64,000 bases of DNA from UBA7446 sp965657545. GTDB taxonomy: Bacteria; Bacteroidota; Bacteroidia; Flavobacteriales; Flavobacteriaceae. Under the pieces are notes generated by a model. That model saw nothing but the letters and a program-made list of their open reading frames with translations, had not been told where the DNA came from and ran no database searches. This document shows positions 9,096 through 19,117 of this stretch, in pieces (the stretch's first letter is position 1; every line of letters starts with the position of its first letter). The position numbers were made by a program, and so were the translations under genes. The stretch is taken from positions 1 to 64,000 of the forward strand of contig CBFHOG010000007.1 of the NCBI GenBank assembly GCA_965657545.1, given 5' to 3'.

Positions 9096-9193
9096 CTTTT
9101 CTTATTTCCAATCAACACTTCTAAGCCATAATTTTTTGACTTTTCAAAAACCCACTTCACTATTGCCTAATTTTCTATTACTATCTTTACCCC

Positions 9194-9868
9194 ATGCGAA
9201 TAGATATCATTAGCGTTGTTCCTGACATTATACAAAGTCCTTTTGACGGATCTATTATGAAGCGAGCGCAAGATGCTGGCTTGGTAGAGGTGTATTTCCA
9301 CAACCTAAGAAACTACACTACCAACAACTATAAGCAAGTGGACGATTATCCATACGGAGGAGGTGCAGGGATGGTTCTTATGATTGCCCCCATCGAAAAG
9401 TGTATTAGCACACTAAAAGCAGCTCGTGATTATGATGCTGTCATTTACATGACACCAGATGGCGAAGTACTGAATCAAGGAACAGCAAATAAAATTTCGC
9501 TGTTAAAAAATATCATTGTGTTGTGTGGGCACTATAAAGGCGTAGATCAGCGGGTACGAGATCTATTTGTTACCCACGAAATTTCGATTGGCGATTACGT
9601 CCTTTCTGGGGGCGAATTGGCTGCTGCCGTGCTTTGCGATAGTATTATTAGGTTGATCCCTGGCGTATTAGGCAATGAAACCTCTGCCCTAACGGATTCG
9701 TTCCAAGATGGGCTATTAGCACCTCCTGTTTACACCCGACCCGCAGACTATAATGGACACAAAGTCCCAGAAATACTTACATCTGGAAATACCCCAAAAA
9801 TAGATGCTTGGCGCGAAGATCAAGCAATAGAAATTACCAAAAAAAAACGCCCTGATTTGCTTACATGA
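9194..9868 (+). CDS. trmD: tRNA (guanine37-N1)-methyltransferase
   Basis: TrmD methylates G37 next to the anticodon and prevents +1 frameshifting. The SPOUT trefoil-knot motifs are clear: the PYGGGAGMV segment (53-61), CGHYKGVDQR (111-120) and GDYVLSGGE (133-141). The length of 224 residues is normal. It is not linked to rimM, rpsP or rplS as in many bacteria. A promoter-like TATCTTTA at 9182-9189 ends four bases before the ATG, with TTG 16 bases further upstream. The downstream gene is convergent with a 12-base gap. Confidence 0.95.
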   Translation: MRIDIISVVPDIIQSPFDGSIMKRAQDAGLVEVYFHNLRNYTTNNYKQVDDYPYGGGAGMVLMIAPIEKCISTLKAARDYDAVIYMTPDGEVLNQGTANKISLLKNIIVLCGHYKGVDQRVRDLFVTHEISIGDYVLSGGELAAAVLCDSIIRLIPGVLGNETSALTDSFQDGLLAPPVYTRPADYNGHKVPEILTSGNTPKIDAWREDQAIEITKKKRPDLLT

Positions 9869-9880
9869 TTTTGGACAAAA

Positions 9881-10720
9881 TCATCTGTATGAAAACAATA
9901 AACTCACCACTAACCACAGAATGGGAATCCCTTCCACCCAAAAGGAAGTAAACATAGCTGATCGCTTTGGTGAAATATTATACAGGGCAATTCCCAAAAG
10001 CATTAGCACCCCCCACTCTATCCAAAGTAGCGTTTTCACTGGCACAGTATGAAACCCCATAAATGCCGTTAAGCCAATCAATATAACACCCAATAGTTTC
10101 ACGCCATTAACACCTAATAATTGCGGCAAGGTTTTTAAGGCTTTTTCATCTTTCTGCATGTCGCGAAGCTCGAAAGGCAGGATCAGGCAAATCATCCACA
10201 ACATTGCTTTTATTGAAATCAATATAAATACATTCATGGGTAAAACATATAAACTTAACATGGCCAACATTACCCAGCAAAGTGCAACGACGAAAATTTT
10301 TAGTGTTGGCACAAAGCGCAGACCCATTTTTACACCAAAAGGAAGTGCATAGCAAAATGTCAATGTACCTACTACCCCAAAGACAATCCAAATAAAAACG
10401 GGTTGAGAAATCAATCCGTAAAAACCAAGAGATAGTGCCAGTACAAAGGGAAATACCTTTTTTAGGATTATAGGTTGCTGCTGGAATAATACAGGAACAA
10501 AAACATGCAGATATTGATACGCTGCCCATCCAAAACCAAAAACAGCACACTGAAGCGAAAAAGAAAATGGAACGCCTTGTTGGAAAGCAAAGACATAGCA
10601 AAATGCCCAAAGCGCAAGAGCAACATGAAGGTTAGATGATGTGTAGCGTTGAAGCAATTTTCCAATGTGAATGGCAAAAATACCAAATGTGTTAATAACA
10701 TACGGTTTTGCGGTTAACAA
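9881..10720 (-). CDS. polytopic membrane protein, UbiA prenyltransferase-like
   Basis: A 279-residue, very hydrophobic protein with about eight membrane helices. The sequence LPFELRDMQKDE near residue 190 resembles the second Asp-rich motif (RDxxxD) of the UbiA superfamily, but the first NDxxD motif is not evident, so prenyltransferase activity is doubtful. The start is TTG at 10720; no ATG is available near the N-terminus. It stands alone, convergent to trmD and divergent from gcvP. Function is unknown; a divergent or inactive UbiA homologue is the best reading. Confidence 0.65.
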   Translation of the reverse strand: MLTAKPYVINTFGIFAIHIGKLLQRYTSSNLHVALALWAFCYVFAFQQGVPFSFSLQCAVFGFGWAAYQYLHVFVPVLFQQQPIILKKVFPFVLALSLGFYGLISQPVFIWIVFGVVGTLTFCYALPFGVKMGLRFVPTLKIFVVALCWVMLAMLSLYVLPMNVFILISIKAMLWMICLILPFELRDMQKDEKALKTLPQLLGVNGVKLLGVILIGLTAFMGFHTVPVKTLLWIEWGVLMLLGIALYNISPKRSAMFTSFWVEGIPILWLVVSLLFSYR

Positions 10721-10799
10721 CTTTAGTGTGAAATGATTAGGTTCTATTTTAAGATGTTCAGCAAAAAATTAACTTTGATTTTAACTTTATGGTAATGCT

Positions 10800-13661
10800 A
10801 TGAATACACAAGGTTTTGTTTTTAGACATGTTGGCCCAAACGAAAATGAGGAAGCAATAATGCTTTCTGAAATTAATGCTTCATCTATTGATGAGTTGGT
10901 TGCACAAACACTTCCAGAGGCAATCCGTTTAAGGCAACCTATTTCACTTCCTGCTGCCATAAGTGAGCATGCATTTTCAAAACATATTTCAGCATTAGGA
11001 AAACGTAATAAGGCTTTTACATCGCTAATTGGATTGGGATATCACGAGTCTATTTTACCAGGCGTAATCCAGCGTAATATTTTAGAAAATCCAGGATGGT
11101 ACACCGCTTACACGCCTTATCAGGCTGAGATTGCTCAAGGAAGAATGGAAGCTTTACTAAATTTCCAAACCATGATAACCGACCTCACAGGAATGGAATT
11201 GGCAAACGCATCTTTGCTTGACGAATCTACGGCAGCAGCCGAGGCAATGAGCCTGTTATTTGGACAACGCTCAAGAGCGCAAAAAAAGAGTAATGCCTCC
11301 TTGTTTTTTGTAGATGAAAACACCTTACCACAAACAAAATCTGTGTTAGAAACGCGCGCAAATCCTATTGGGATTACATTAATTTACGGCGCACCCGAAA
11401 ACTTTGTACCGTCCAATGAATATTTTGGTGCCTTAGTTCAATACCCAGGGTCTAAGGGTTCCATTCCTGATTTAAAATCTTTTATTGAAGCTGCAACTGA
11501 AGCAGAAATAAAAACGGCTGTAGCTGCAGACCTTATGAGTTTGGTGCTTTTAGAAGCCCCTGGAACACTGGGCGCAGATGTTGTTGTAGGAAGCACACAA
11601 CGATTCGGTATTCCACTTGGTTACGGAGGTCCGCACGCTGCCTATTTTGCTACCAAAACAGATTACAAAAGAAGTGTTCCCGGAAGAATTATTGGTGTTA
11701 CGCAAGACAAATCGGGGAATCGTGCGCTAAGAATGGCATTACAAACACGTGAGCAACACATCAAAAGAGACAGAGCCACATCTAATATCTGTACTGCACA
11801 AGTATTATTGGCTGTAATGGCTGGGATGTATGCCGTGTATCATGGTCCAAAAGGATTAAGAGAAATTGCATCGAGAATACACCACAATGCATGTAAATTA
11901 AATACCGCATTAGGTAGTTTGGGTATCACACAAAAAAACAAAGCATTTTTTGACACGCTATGGATAGAGGCACCTGAAAAAAAGATACGCCCATTGGCAG
12001 AAAAAGCAGGTATAAACCTGCATTACATCAATGAAAATGAATTGACACTTTCTGTAAATGAGGCAACAGATTCTAAGCAGATCAAAACATTAATCGAAAT
12101 ATTTGCGGAGGCTACCAACAGCGATATTACAAAAACAATTTTTACAGAAAGCTGCTTACCAGATTCGCTTAAACGCAGTACGACGTTTTTATCACACGAT
12201 GTTTTCCACCGCTATCATGCCGAAACCAGTATGATGCGTTATATCAAATCGTTGGAGCGAAAAGATTTAGCATTAAACCATTCCATGATTGCTTTGGGTT
12301 CTTGTACCATGAAACTCAATGCAGCTACCGAAATGTTTGCGCTAAGCGATCCGCAATGGAACAACATTCACCCATTTGCTCCTCTTAACCAAGTGAAGGG
12401 ATATACGCATATGCTGCATGACCTTGCCGATTATCTTACTGAAATTACAGGATTTGGAGGCACATCATTACAACCCAACTCTGGTGCCCAAGGCGAATTT
12501 GCAGGACTTATGGTGATACGAGCATATCATCAGGCAAACAACAACACGAATAGAAATATTTGTTTAATTCCAGCATCGGCACATGGCACAAACCCGGCAT
12601 CTGCAGTTATGGCGGGCATGCAAGTAGTGGTTGTGGGTACAGATGAGCGCGGTAATATTGATCTTGATGATTTAAAAGAAAAAGCGGATACACATGCTGA
12701 AAACCTGGCAGCTCTGATGATTACATATCCATCAACGCATGGTGTTTTTGAATCGGCTATCAAAGAAATAACAGCTTATGTTCATAGCAAAGGGGGTCAG
12801 ATTTATATGGACGGCGCAAACATGAACGCGCAAGTAGGACTTACAAACCCTGCAGCTATTGGTGCAGATGTTTGTCATTTAAATCTACATAAAACATTTG
12901 CGATTCCACATGGCGGTGGTGGCCCAGGCGTAGGACCCATTTGTGTTGCCGATCATCTAGTTCCTTTTTTACCGACCCATGACATTGTCCCTACAAGTGG
13001 GAAACAAGGTATCGCCGCGCTTTCTGCCGCCCCTTTTGGTTCTGCTTTAGCATGTTTAATCTCATATGCCTATATCCGATTATTAGGGGCAGATGGACTC
13101 AAAAAATCCACAGAAATTGCCATTCTAAATGCAAACTATATCAAAGAACGTATTGCGAAGCATTACCCCGTATTATATAGCGGAGACAATAACAGAGCAG
13201 CTCATGAATTCATCATTGATTGTCGTGCTTTTAAAGAAAAAGGTATTGAAGTAATGGATATTGCCAAGAGACTCATTGATTATGGCTTTCATGCGCCTAC
13301 CGTTTCGTTTCCAGTAGCGGGAACAATGATGATTGAGCCAACCGAGAGCGAGAACAAAGAGGAGTTGGATCGCTTTTGCGAGGCACTGATATCTATCCGT
13401 TATGAGATTGAAGCAAGTGATGCAGATCAAGAACATAATATACTGCGAAATGCACCGCACACTATGGCCCAACTCACCGCAAATACATGGGATTTCCCCT
13501 ATACAAGAGAGGAAGCGGCGTATCCACTCCAATTTGTGCGTGAAAATAAATTTTGGGCTAGCGTTCAACGCGTCGATGAAGCTTTTGGAGATCGTAATTT
13601 GGTGTGTACTTGTACTCCAATAGAAGCATATGCAATAAAAGAAGTCATTCATAACAACTGA
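10800..13661 (+). CDS. gcvP: glycine dehydrogenase (decarboxylating), P-protein
   Basis: The P-protein of the glycine cleavage system decarboxylates glycine with pyridoxal phosphate and passes the aminomethyl group to the lipoyl arm of GcvH. At 953 residues it is the fused alpha/beta form. The PLP lysine is Lys698 in the LHKTFAIPHGGGGPG motif. Other expected blocks such as the YTPYQAEIAQGR segment near residue 105 are intact. GcvT and GcvH are not in the window. A TAACTTTG -7 motif lies at 10770-10777. No glycine riboswitch fits in the short upstream gap. Confidence 0.97.
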   Translation: MNTQGFVFRHVGPNENEEAIMLSEINASSIDELVAQTLPEAIRLRQPISLPAAISEHAFSKHISALGKRNKAFTSLIGLGYHESILPGVIQRNILENPGWYTAYTPYQAEIAQGRMEALLNFQTMITDLTGMELANASLLDESTAAAEAMSLLFGQRSRAQKKSNASLFFVDENTLPQTKSVLETRANPIGITLIYGAPENFVPSNEYFGALVQYPGSKGSIPDLKSFIEAATEAEIKTAVAADLMSLVLLEAPGTLGADVVVGSTQRFGIPLGYGGPHAAYFATKTDYKRSVPGRIIGVTQDKSGNRALRMALQTREQHIKRDRATSNICTAQVLLAVMAGMYAVYHGPKGLREIASRIHHNACKLNTALGSLGITQKNKAFFDTLWIEAPEKKIRPLAEKAGINLHYINENELTLSVNEATDSKQIKTLIEIFAEATNSDITKTIFTESCLPDSLKRSTTFLSHDVFHRYHAETSMMRYIKSLERKDLALNHSMIALGSCTMKLNAATEMFALSDPQWNNIHPFAPLNQVKGYTHMLHDLADYLTEITGFGGTSLQPNSGAQGEFAGLMVIRAYHQANNNTNRNICLIPASAHGTNPASAVMAGMQVVVVGTDERGNIDLDDLKEKADTHAENLAALMITYPSTHGVFESAIKEITAYVHSKGGQIYMDGANMNAQVGLTNPAAIGADVCHLNLHKTFAIPHGGGGPGVGPICVADHLVPFLPTHDIVPTSGKQGIAALSAAPFGSALACLISYAYIRLLGADGLKKSTEIAILNANYIKERIAKHYPVLYSGDNNRAAHEFIIDCRAFKEKGIEVMDIAKRLIDYGFHAPTVSFPVAGTMMIEPTESENKEELDRFCEALISIRYEIEASDADQEHNILRNAPHTMAQLTANTWDFPYTREEAAYPLQFVRENKFWASVQRVDEAFGDRNLVCTCTPIEAYAIKEVIHNN

Positions 13662-13777
13662 AATACGAATAACTCATCCCTTAATTTATTAAAATTAGTT
13701 TTTATGATTGGTATAGATTTTTATCTTTGACATATGGTCTAATCGTAAGATGACTATCAAACAACCAAAAAAAAACA

Positions 13778-14836
13778 ATGGGAATTCACATTACTGGTGT
13801 TGGGAGCTATATTCCATCTCACACTAAAAAAAATGAAGCCTTTCTAAACCATTCATTTTTAGATGCGGACGGCAGTCCATTTAACAATGAAAATGATGAT
13901 ATTATTGAAAAGTTCAAAGCTATTACGGGTATTGAAGAACGTCGTTATGCCAAACCCGACCAAGCGGCTTCCGATCTCGCATTTTTAGCTGCGGAAAAAG
14001 CCATAGAAGATGCTGCGTTAGACCCAGAAACACTAGATTATATCATTGTAGCACATAATTTTGGCGATATTAAGCATGGATGTATCCAAACCGAAATGCT
14101 ACCCTCGCTTGCTACGCGCGTAAAGCATCAATTGCAGATTAAAAATCCAAATTGTGTAGCCTATGATGTTATTTTTGGTTGTCCGGGTTGGATTGAAGGT
14201 GTGATTCAAGCACAAGCCTTTATCAAAGCAGGAATGGCAAAAAAATGCTTGGTTATTGGAGCTGATACACTCTCAAGAATTACCGATTCAAGCGACAGAG
14301 ATTCCATGATTTTTGCCGACGGTGCAGGCGCAACTATTATCGAAGAAACGGATAAAGAAGGCGGGATTTTGAGTCACTGTACTCAAAGTTTTAGTAACGG
14401 AGAAGCCTTTTATATTTATGCTGCAAAATCATATGAATCTGATGCTGATCCCTCCGACAAATACATAAAAATGTATGGACGGAAAGTTTATGAGTTTGCC
14501 ATAAGCCATGTGCCACAAGCTTTAAAAAATTGCTTAGACGAAAGTGGTGAAGAGATTGGCGCATTGTCAAAAGTATTTTTGCATCAGGCCAATGAGAAAA
14601 TGGATGAAGCCATTGTAAAACGCTTTTATAGACTCTACAGACACCCACAACCGGAAAATGTATTACCCATAAGTATTCAAAAGTTGGGTAATAGTTCTGT
14701 AGCTACGGTACCCACACTTTTAGACTTAGTAAAGCGCAACCAAATGAAAAATCATATTGTTCAGGAGGGAGATATTGCCCTTTTTGCCAGTGTAGGAGCA
14801 GGAATGAACATCAATGCGTTCTCCTATAAGTTTTAG
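13778..14836 (+). CDS. 3-oxoacyl-ACP synthase III-like enzyme (second KAS III)
   Basis: A 352-residue thiolase-fold enzyme of the KAS III group. The catalytic triad is complete: Cys135 in FGCPGW, His269 in HQAN and Asn305 in GNSSVATVP. It differs from the canonical FabH at 54865-55872 by longer N-terminal loops and by PGW after the active cysteine in place of SGF, so it probably uses a different acyl primer or serves a secondary pathway. A TATCTTTG motif at 13722-13729 may be its promoter. It converges on the phosphatase gene with a 3-base gap. No partner fatty-acid genes are adjacent. Confidence 0.85.
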   Translation: MGIHITGVGSYIPSHTKKNEAFLNHSFLDADGSPFNNENDDIIEKFKAITGIEERRYAKPDQAASDLAFLAAEKAIEDAALDPETLDYIIVAHNFGDIKHGCIQTEMLPSLATRVKHQLQIKNPNCVAYDVIFGCPGWIEGVIQAQAFIKAGMAKKCLVIGADTLSRITDSSDRDSMIFADGAGATIIEETDKEGGILSHCTQSFSNGEAFYIYAAKSYESDADPSDKYIKMYGRKVYEFAISHVPQALKNCLDESGEEIGALSKVFLHQANEKMDEAIVKRFYRLYRHPQPENVLPISIQKLGNSSVATVPTLLDLVKRNQMKNHIVQEGDIALFASVGAGMNINAFSYKF

Positions 14837-14839
14837 TAT

Positions 14840-16477
14840 TTATTTTAAGGCCTCTTTAACTGGATCTCCAATTGTCCCCGTAGGATTACTAACACCTAAA
14901 ATAGCACAAATCGTAGGAGCAATGTCTGTGATATTAGTGCGCTCATAGGTATGTCCTTTTCTTACGCCTTCACCAAATAACATAAATGGAACATGTGTGT
15001 CATATATATATGCCGATCCATGTGTGGTTCCCTTTGTGCCATATTTACCATTGTCCATAAAGCCGGGTTCTAAAACAAATACAATATCACCTGAGCGTTT
15101 TGGATGAAAACCGCGTTGCAACCGTTGAATCATGGTATTGCTTTTATTCATTTTCATAAGCTCTCCGGTATCATATGCTACTGCAATTCCATCAAAAGAA
15201 GTCGCAAATGAGGTGATAACCGATTTGATTTGACTTACATCAAAACGTTGAGCTGCTATTTCCGCGTAGTTCAAGTGAATTTCATTATTCGACACGTTTC
15301 GGATGATTTTATCTGAACCAAAATAGTCCGCAGCATGCTTTTTTAATTTCTTTACAAAGTCTTTCTTCATAAAGTAACCTGCAGGAATATTGTTATCCAT
15401 CAAATAAAGTGGCACATGCGCGACACCGTGATCTGAAGTTAAAAATGCGGTATAATTTCCTTTACCTACTTGCTTATCAAGCGCAGCAAACAAACGTGCC
15501 AAATCCAAATCTAACCGAACATAAGTATCTTGAACCTCTTTTGAATTTACGCCAAATGCATGCCCAACATAATCTGTAGAAGAGTAACTAATCATCAAAA
15601 CATCCGCATCATCATCTGTACCAAGAGCTTCGCCTTGTACCGCTTCCAAAGCAAAATCTGTAATCAAACTATTACCAAAGGGTGTTTCTTTTATAATATC
15701 ATACCCATCATTTTCTGAAGCTAATTCATCCAAATGATAGGGAAAAGTTGGTGTTTCCCTGCCCTTAAAAATACGCTCGTATGGTGTATTATCAGAACCC
15801 GTTTCAACATAAGAATCTATAGGATAATAGGTGTCCCAGGTAGTCAAATAATTGTCAATACTTCTGTTTGCATTAAAATCTGCAGCCCATTTTGGAAGCG
15901 CATTCATATAAAAAGTACTGCTAACAAATTTACCGTCCTCTTCACCTGAAAACCAGTAAGCACCATTTGCAGCATGTCCAATGGATAAAATAGCACTTCT
16001 GTCTTTAATGGAAATCCCAATGGACTTACCACGAGATTGTGTTGCTAGCCTGTTTTCGTCTGAAAACGTAGATACCAAAAACTGCGTTGGTGCTTTTTTG
16101 CCTTCGTCGGTTAATGTTCCTACACTTTTATAAGAGGCATCATCGACACAATATTGCTTAACGCCCCTGGTTTTATCAAACCAATCATTAGCAATAATTC
16201 CATGAATTGCCGGTGGCGTTCCAGATGAAATACTCGCGTGACCAGGACCCGTTTTCGTCTGTGCATAGTCAAAATGATGGTTTTTTGCTACAAATCCTTG
16301 GTTGTAAAATCGTTTAAATCCTTCATTCCCAAAATGGTTTTCAAATCGTGTGAGGTAATCAATTCGCATTTGGTCTACAACAATCCCTACAACAAGTTTG
16401 GGCTTTGAGGGCTGAATTGGTGTATTACACGCCATCACAGACAGTAAAACTAATAGAGCAATATGTTTTGCGTTCAT
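14840..16477 (-). CDS. PafA-type alkaline phosphatase/phosphodiesterase, probable lipoprotein
   Basis: A 545-residue member of the alkaline phosphatase superfamily, close to flavobacterial PafA and to nucleotide pyrophosphatases. The N-terminus is a signal peptide with a lipobox-like VMAC ending at Cys17, so it is probably outer-membrane anchored. Metal and catalytic residues can be placed by analogy: Asp35 in GIVVDQMR, the nucleophile Thr76 in KTGPGH, Asn97 in IIANDW, and the SDHG motif in the C-terminal half. It should release phosphate from organic phosphates outside the cell. The Met at the -2 lipobox position is unusual. It is divergent from mlaE. Confidence 0.85.
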   Translation of the reverse strand: MNAKHIALLVLLSVMACNTPIQPSKPKLVVGIVVDQMRIDYLTRFENHFGNEGFKRFYNQGFVAKNHHFDYAQTKTGPGHASISSGTPPAIHGIIANDWFDKTRGVKQYCVDDASYKSVGTLTDEGKKAPTQFLVSTFSDENRLATQSRGKSIGISIKDRSAILSIGHAANGAYWFSGEEDGKFVSSTFYMNALPKWAADFNANRSIDNYLTTWDTYYPIDSYVETGSDNTPYERIFKGRETPTFPYHLDELASENDGYDIIKETPFGNSLITDFALEAVQGEALGTDDDADVLMISYSSTDYVGHAFGVNSKEVQDTYVRLDLDLARLFAALDKQVGKGNYTAFLTSDHGVAHVPLYLMDNNIPAGYFMKKDFVKKLKKHAADYFGSDKIIRNVSNNEIHLNYAEIAAQRFDVSQIKSVITSFATSFDGIAVAYDTGELMKMNKSNTMIQRLQRGFHPKRSGDIVFVLEPGFMDNGKYGTKGTTHGSAYIYDTHVPFMLFGEGVRKGHTYERTNITDIAPTICAILGVSNPTGTIGDPVKEALK

Positions 16478-16555
16478 AATTTGGAATTTTTACAAATGTA
16501 TTTTTTTATGTTAGTTCTTATATTATAGTAACATTATTTTTTTACATTCGTTCGC

Positions 16556-17293
16556 ATGAAACTTCTACATCACGTTGGTGCTTATTTACTTATGCTCAGA
16601 ATGGTTTTCATCAAACCTACCAAAGCAAAAGTGATGCGAAAACTCGTATTTCAAGACATTCAAGACCTCATTATTGGATCTTTAGGCATAGTAGGCTTTC
16701 TGTCTTTTTTTGTGGGTGGTGTGGTTTCCATTCAAACAGCACTTAATATTGAAAGTCCACTTATCCCAAAAAATTTAGTTGGCTTTGCAACAAGACAGTC
16801 CGTTATTCTTGAGTTCGCACCAACATTTATGTGTATAATTTTGGCTGGAAAAGTAGGCTCGTATATCACTTCAAGTATTGGAACCATGCGCGTTACGGAA
16901 CAGATTGATGCTCTTGAGGTGATGGGAATTAACTCTGTAAATTATTTGGTTTTCCCAAAAATCGTTGCCATGTTATTACTTCCTTTTGTGATAAACATTT
17001 CTATGTTTTTGGGCATCTTAGGTGGTTATGCTGCTACGCTTTATGGCGGATTTTCAAGTAGTGCAGATTTTATAGAGGGGATTCAGATGGATTTTAAACC
17101 TTTTCATGTGATCTATGCATTTATTAAAACACTCATTTTTGCTGTGGTTCTGGCTACAATTCCATCGTATCATGGATATTTTATGAAGGGTGGTGCCTTG
17201 GAAGTTGGCAAGGCAGCAACGGTGGCTTTTGTGTGGACTTCAATTGTAATTATTGTACTGAATTACATCGTAACACAACTCCTACTTGCCTAA
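16556..17293 (+). CDS. mlaE: MlaE-family ABC transporter permease
   Basis: A 245-residue integral membrane permease of the MlaE/YrbE family, which moves phospholipids or other lipids between the membranes of Gram-negative cells. It has five to six hydrophobic segments and the family motif EQIDALEVMGI around residue 117. Its stop overlaps the start of the ATPase gene by one base (TAATG), so the two are translationally coupled. The MCE-domain protein MlaD that normally completes the complex is not adjacent. Confidence 0.9.
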   Translation: MKLLHHVGAYLLMLRMVFIKPTKAKVMRKLVFQDIQDLIIGSLGIVGFLSFFVGGVVSIQTALNIESPLIPKNLVGFATRQSVILEFAPTFMCIILAGKVGSYITSSIGTMRVTEQIDALEVMGINSVNYLVFPKIVAMLLLPFVINISMFLGILGGYAATLYGGFSSSADFIEGIQMDFKPFHVIYAFIKTLIFAVVLATIPSYHGYFMKGGALEVGKAATVAFVWTSIVIIVLNYIVTQLLLA

Positions 17294-18048
17294 TGATTGA
17301 ACTACGCGACATAACAAAATCTTTTAATGGAATAGAGGTATTAAAAGGCATAAGCATGACTTTTGAGCCTGGAAAAACCAATTTGATTATTGGACAAAGC
17401 GGTTCTGGAAAAACAGTTTTACTCAAGTGTTTGCTGGGATTGCACCAAACCGATGGCGGCTCGATGCTTTTTAGCCAACAAGCATATGGCGAAATGAGCG
17501 ACAGTGGGCGAAGAACGCTGCGACGTGAAATGGGAATGGTGTTTCAAGGAAGTGCTCTTTTTGACTCCATGACCGTTTTGGAAAACGTCATGTTTCCCAT
17601 GCAAATGCTTACCAAACAAAGTGACGGAGACATGCGAAAAGCAGCAGAAGAAGTTATTGAGCGTGTGAATTTAGTGGACGCACAACATAAACTACCGGCC
17701 GAGTTGTCGGGCGGTATGCAAAAACGAGTTGCTATTGCACGTGCCGTTGTTATGAAACCCAAATACCTATTTTGCGATGAGCCGAACTCTGGACTAGATC
17801 CCAAAACAGCTATTGTAATTGATAATCTAATCCGAGAAATCACACAAGAAAACAACATCACAACAGTGATAAATTCACACGATATGAATTCTGTGATGGA
17901 AATTGGCGATAGTATATTGTTTTTGAAAGACGGAATAAAAGCTTGGGAAGGCAGTAAAGAACTCATTTTTAAGACAAATAATGAAGCCATTAACGACTTC
18001 GTATATTCTTCAAATTTGATGAAAAAAGTAAAAGAGGTATATCAATAA
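17293..18048 (+). CDS. mlaF: MlaF-family ABC transporter ATP-binding protein
   Basis: A 251-residue ATPase partner of the MlaE permease. Walker A is GQSGSGKT (34-41), the ABC signature is LSGGMQKR and Walker B ends in CDEPNSGLDP, with Asn where Thr is usual before SGLDP. The start is the ATG at 17293 that overlaps the mlaE stop. A frame open further upstream would extend into mlaE without adding family sequence. The gene converges on the DUF389 gene with a one-base gap, which leaves no room for a separate terminator. Confidence 0.92.
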   Translation: MIELRDITKSFNGIEVLKGISMTFEPGKTNLIIGQSGSGKTVLLKCLLGLHQTDGGSMLFSQQAYGEMSDSGRRTLRREMGMVFQGSALFDSMTVLENVMFPMQMLTKQSDGDMRKAAEEVIERVNLVDAQHKLPAELSGGMQKRVAIARAVVMKPKYLFCDEPNSGLDPKTAIVIDNLIREITQENNITTVINSHDMNSVMEIGDSILFLKDGIKAWEGSKELIFKTNNEAINDFVYSSNLMKKVKEVYQ

Positions 18049-18049
18049 A

Positions 18050-19117
18050 CTACTTCTGTACGCTTGGTACTATTGTCAAGGTAGCTTTTTCCAAATCGTC
18101 GTAGGTTTTTATCTCTTCTCGCAGTCTCAGTTTCGTTTCTGCATCAATATCAACCAAGCCTAGCGGGTTCAAAACAATCTCTTGACGCTCACCTCGGATA
18201 TAGTATATTTCAGCGGACTTACTCAAGTAATTCCCAAAAGGCAGTGTAATAATGTGATCTTCCAAAAAAACACGAACTTCTTTTCGGAAAGCATTTTCTT
18301 TAAGTGCATGTGTAAAAGTTATCCCAGCTGGAATCATAACCAATAGTGCAATAAAACTTACAACTCTTGCTGTACTTCTGCGCTGTTTTGAATCGGCATA
18401 TTGAATCATGGGGAAACGCAACAATTTTACTACCAAAAAAGATGCAAATGCAATGAATGTGGCATTAATAAAAAATAAATACAGCGCACCCAAAGCATAG
18501 CTGGGATTTGCTACTGCAACGCCATAGCCAATGGTACACAAAGGCGGCATCAACGCAGTGGCGATGGCAACACCAAAAATAACAGAGGCTATCGTTCCTT
18601 TTTTTGTTCTGGCAATAGCAAGTGCAGCACCTCCACAAAAGGCAATAAATACGTCTCGGATATCAGGTTGTGTTCGTGCTAATAGTTCAGACGACTCTTG
18701 TTGCAAGGGAAAAATTAAAAAATAAAAGGTAGCAGTTGCAACACTCAATCCTACCATAATCACAAAGTTCTGTAGTGCTTGCCTTAGCATGCTGAGATCA
18801 TTGATTGCCAAAGAAACACCTATTCCCAAAACAGGACCCATTAGCGGTGCAATAAGCATGGCTCCAATAACCACAGCTGTGGCGTTGGTATTTAATCCGA
18901 TTGACGCAATAAAAATGGAACAAATTAACACCCAAGCAGTCGCACCTCGAAACGGAATATCTGCCCTAACAGCTTCTAAAGTAGCTGCGTAGTCTGTATC
19001 GCGAGCAATGTGTAATAATTGACGTATGTGACGCAAACGTGTTACCCATGTATGCTTTTCCGAAACGGTTTGTTTCGACTGTTCGCTTGATTCAGAAAAA
19101 TCAAATTTTGACTCCAT
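18050..19117 (-). CDS. DUF389 family membrane protein
   Basis: A 355-residue protein matching the DUF389 (TIGR00341-like) family, whose function is not established. A short cytoplasmic N-terminus leads to about six membrane helices with the family motif VVIGAMLIAPLMGP (about residues 82-95) and a second block ATALMPPLC (about 186-194). A soluble C-terminal tail of roughly 80 residues follows. Its start overlaps the stop of the sprT-like gene by one base (TAATG), so it is the last gene of the minus-strand chain that begins with pdhA. Confidence 0.85.
   Translation of the reverse strand: MESKFDFSESSEQSKQTVSEKHTWVTRLRHIRQLLHIARDTDYAATLEAVRADIPFRGATAWVLICSIFIASIGLNTNATAVVIGAMLIAPLMGPVLGIGVSLAINDLSMLRQALQNFVIMVGLSVATATFYFLIFPLQQESSELLARTQPDIRDVFIAFCGGAALAIARTKKGTIASVIFGVAIATALMPPLCTIGYGVAVANPSYALGALYLFFINATFIAFASFLVVKLLRFPMIQYADSKQRRSTARVVSFIALLVMIPAGITFTHALKENAFRKEVRVFLEDHIITLPFGNYLSKSAEIYYIRGERQEIVLNPLGLVDIDAETKLRLREEIKTYDDLEKATLTIVPSVQK

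Noticed and set aside
10721..10799. Possible glycine riboswitch before gcvP
   Set aside because: Only 79 bases are available and they hold a -7 motif. There is no room for an aptamer.
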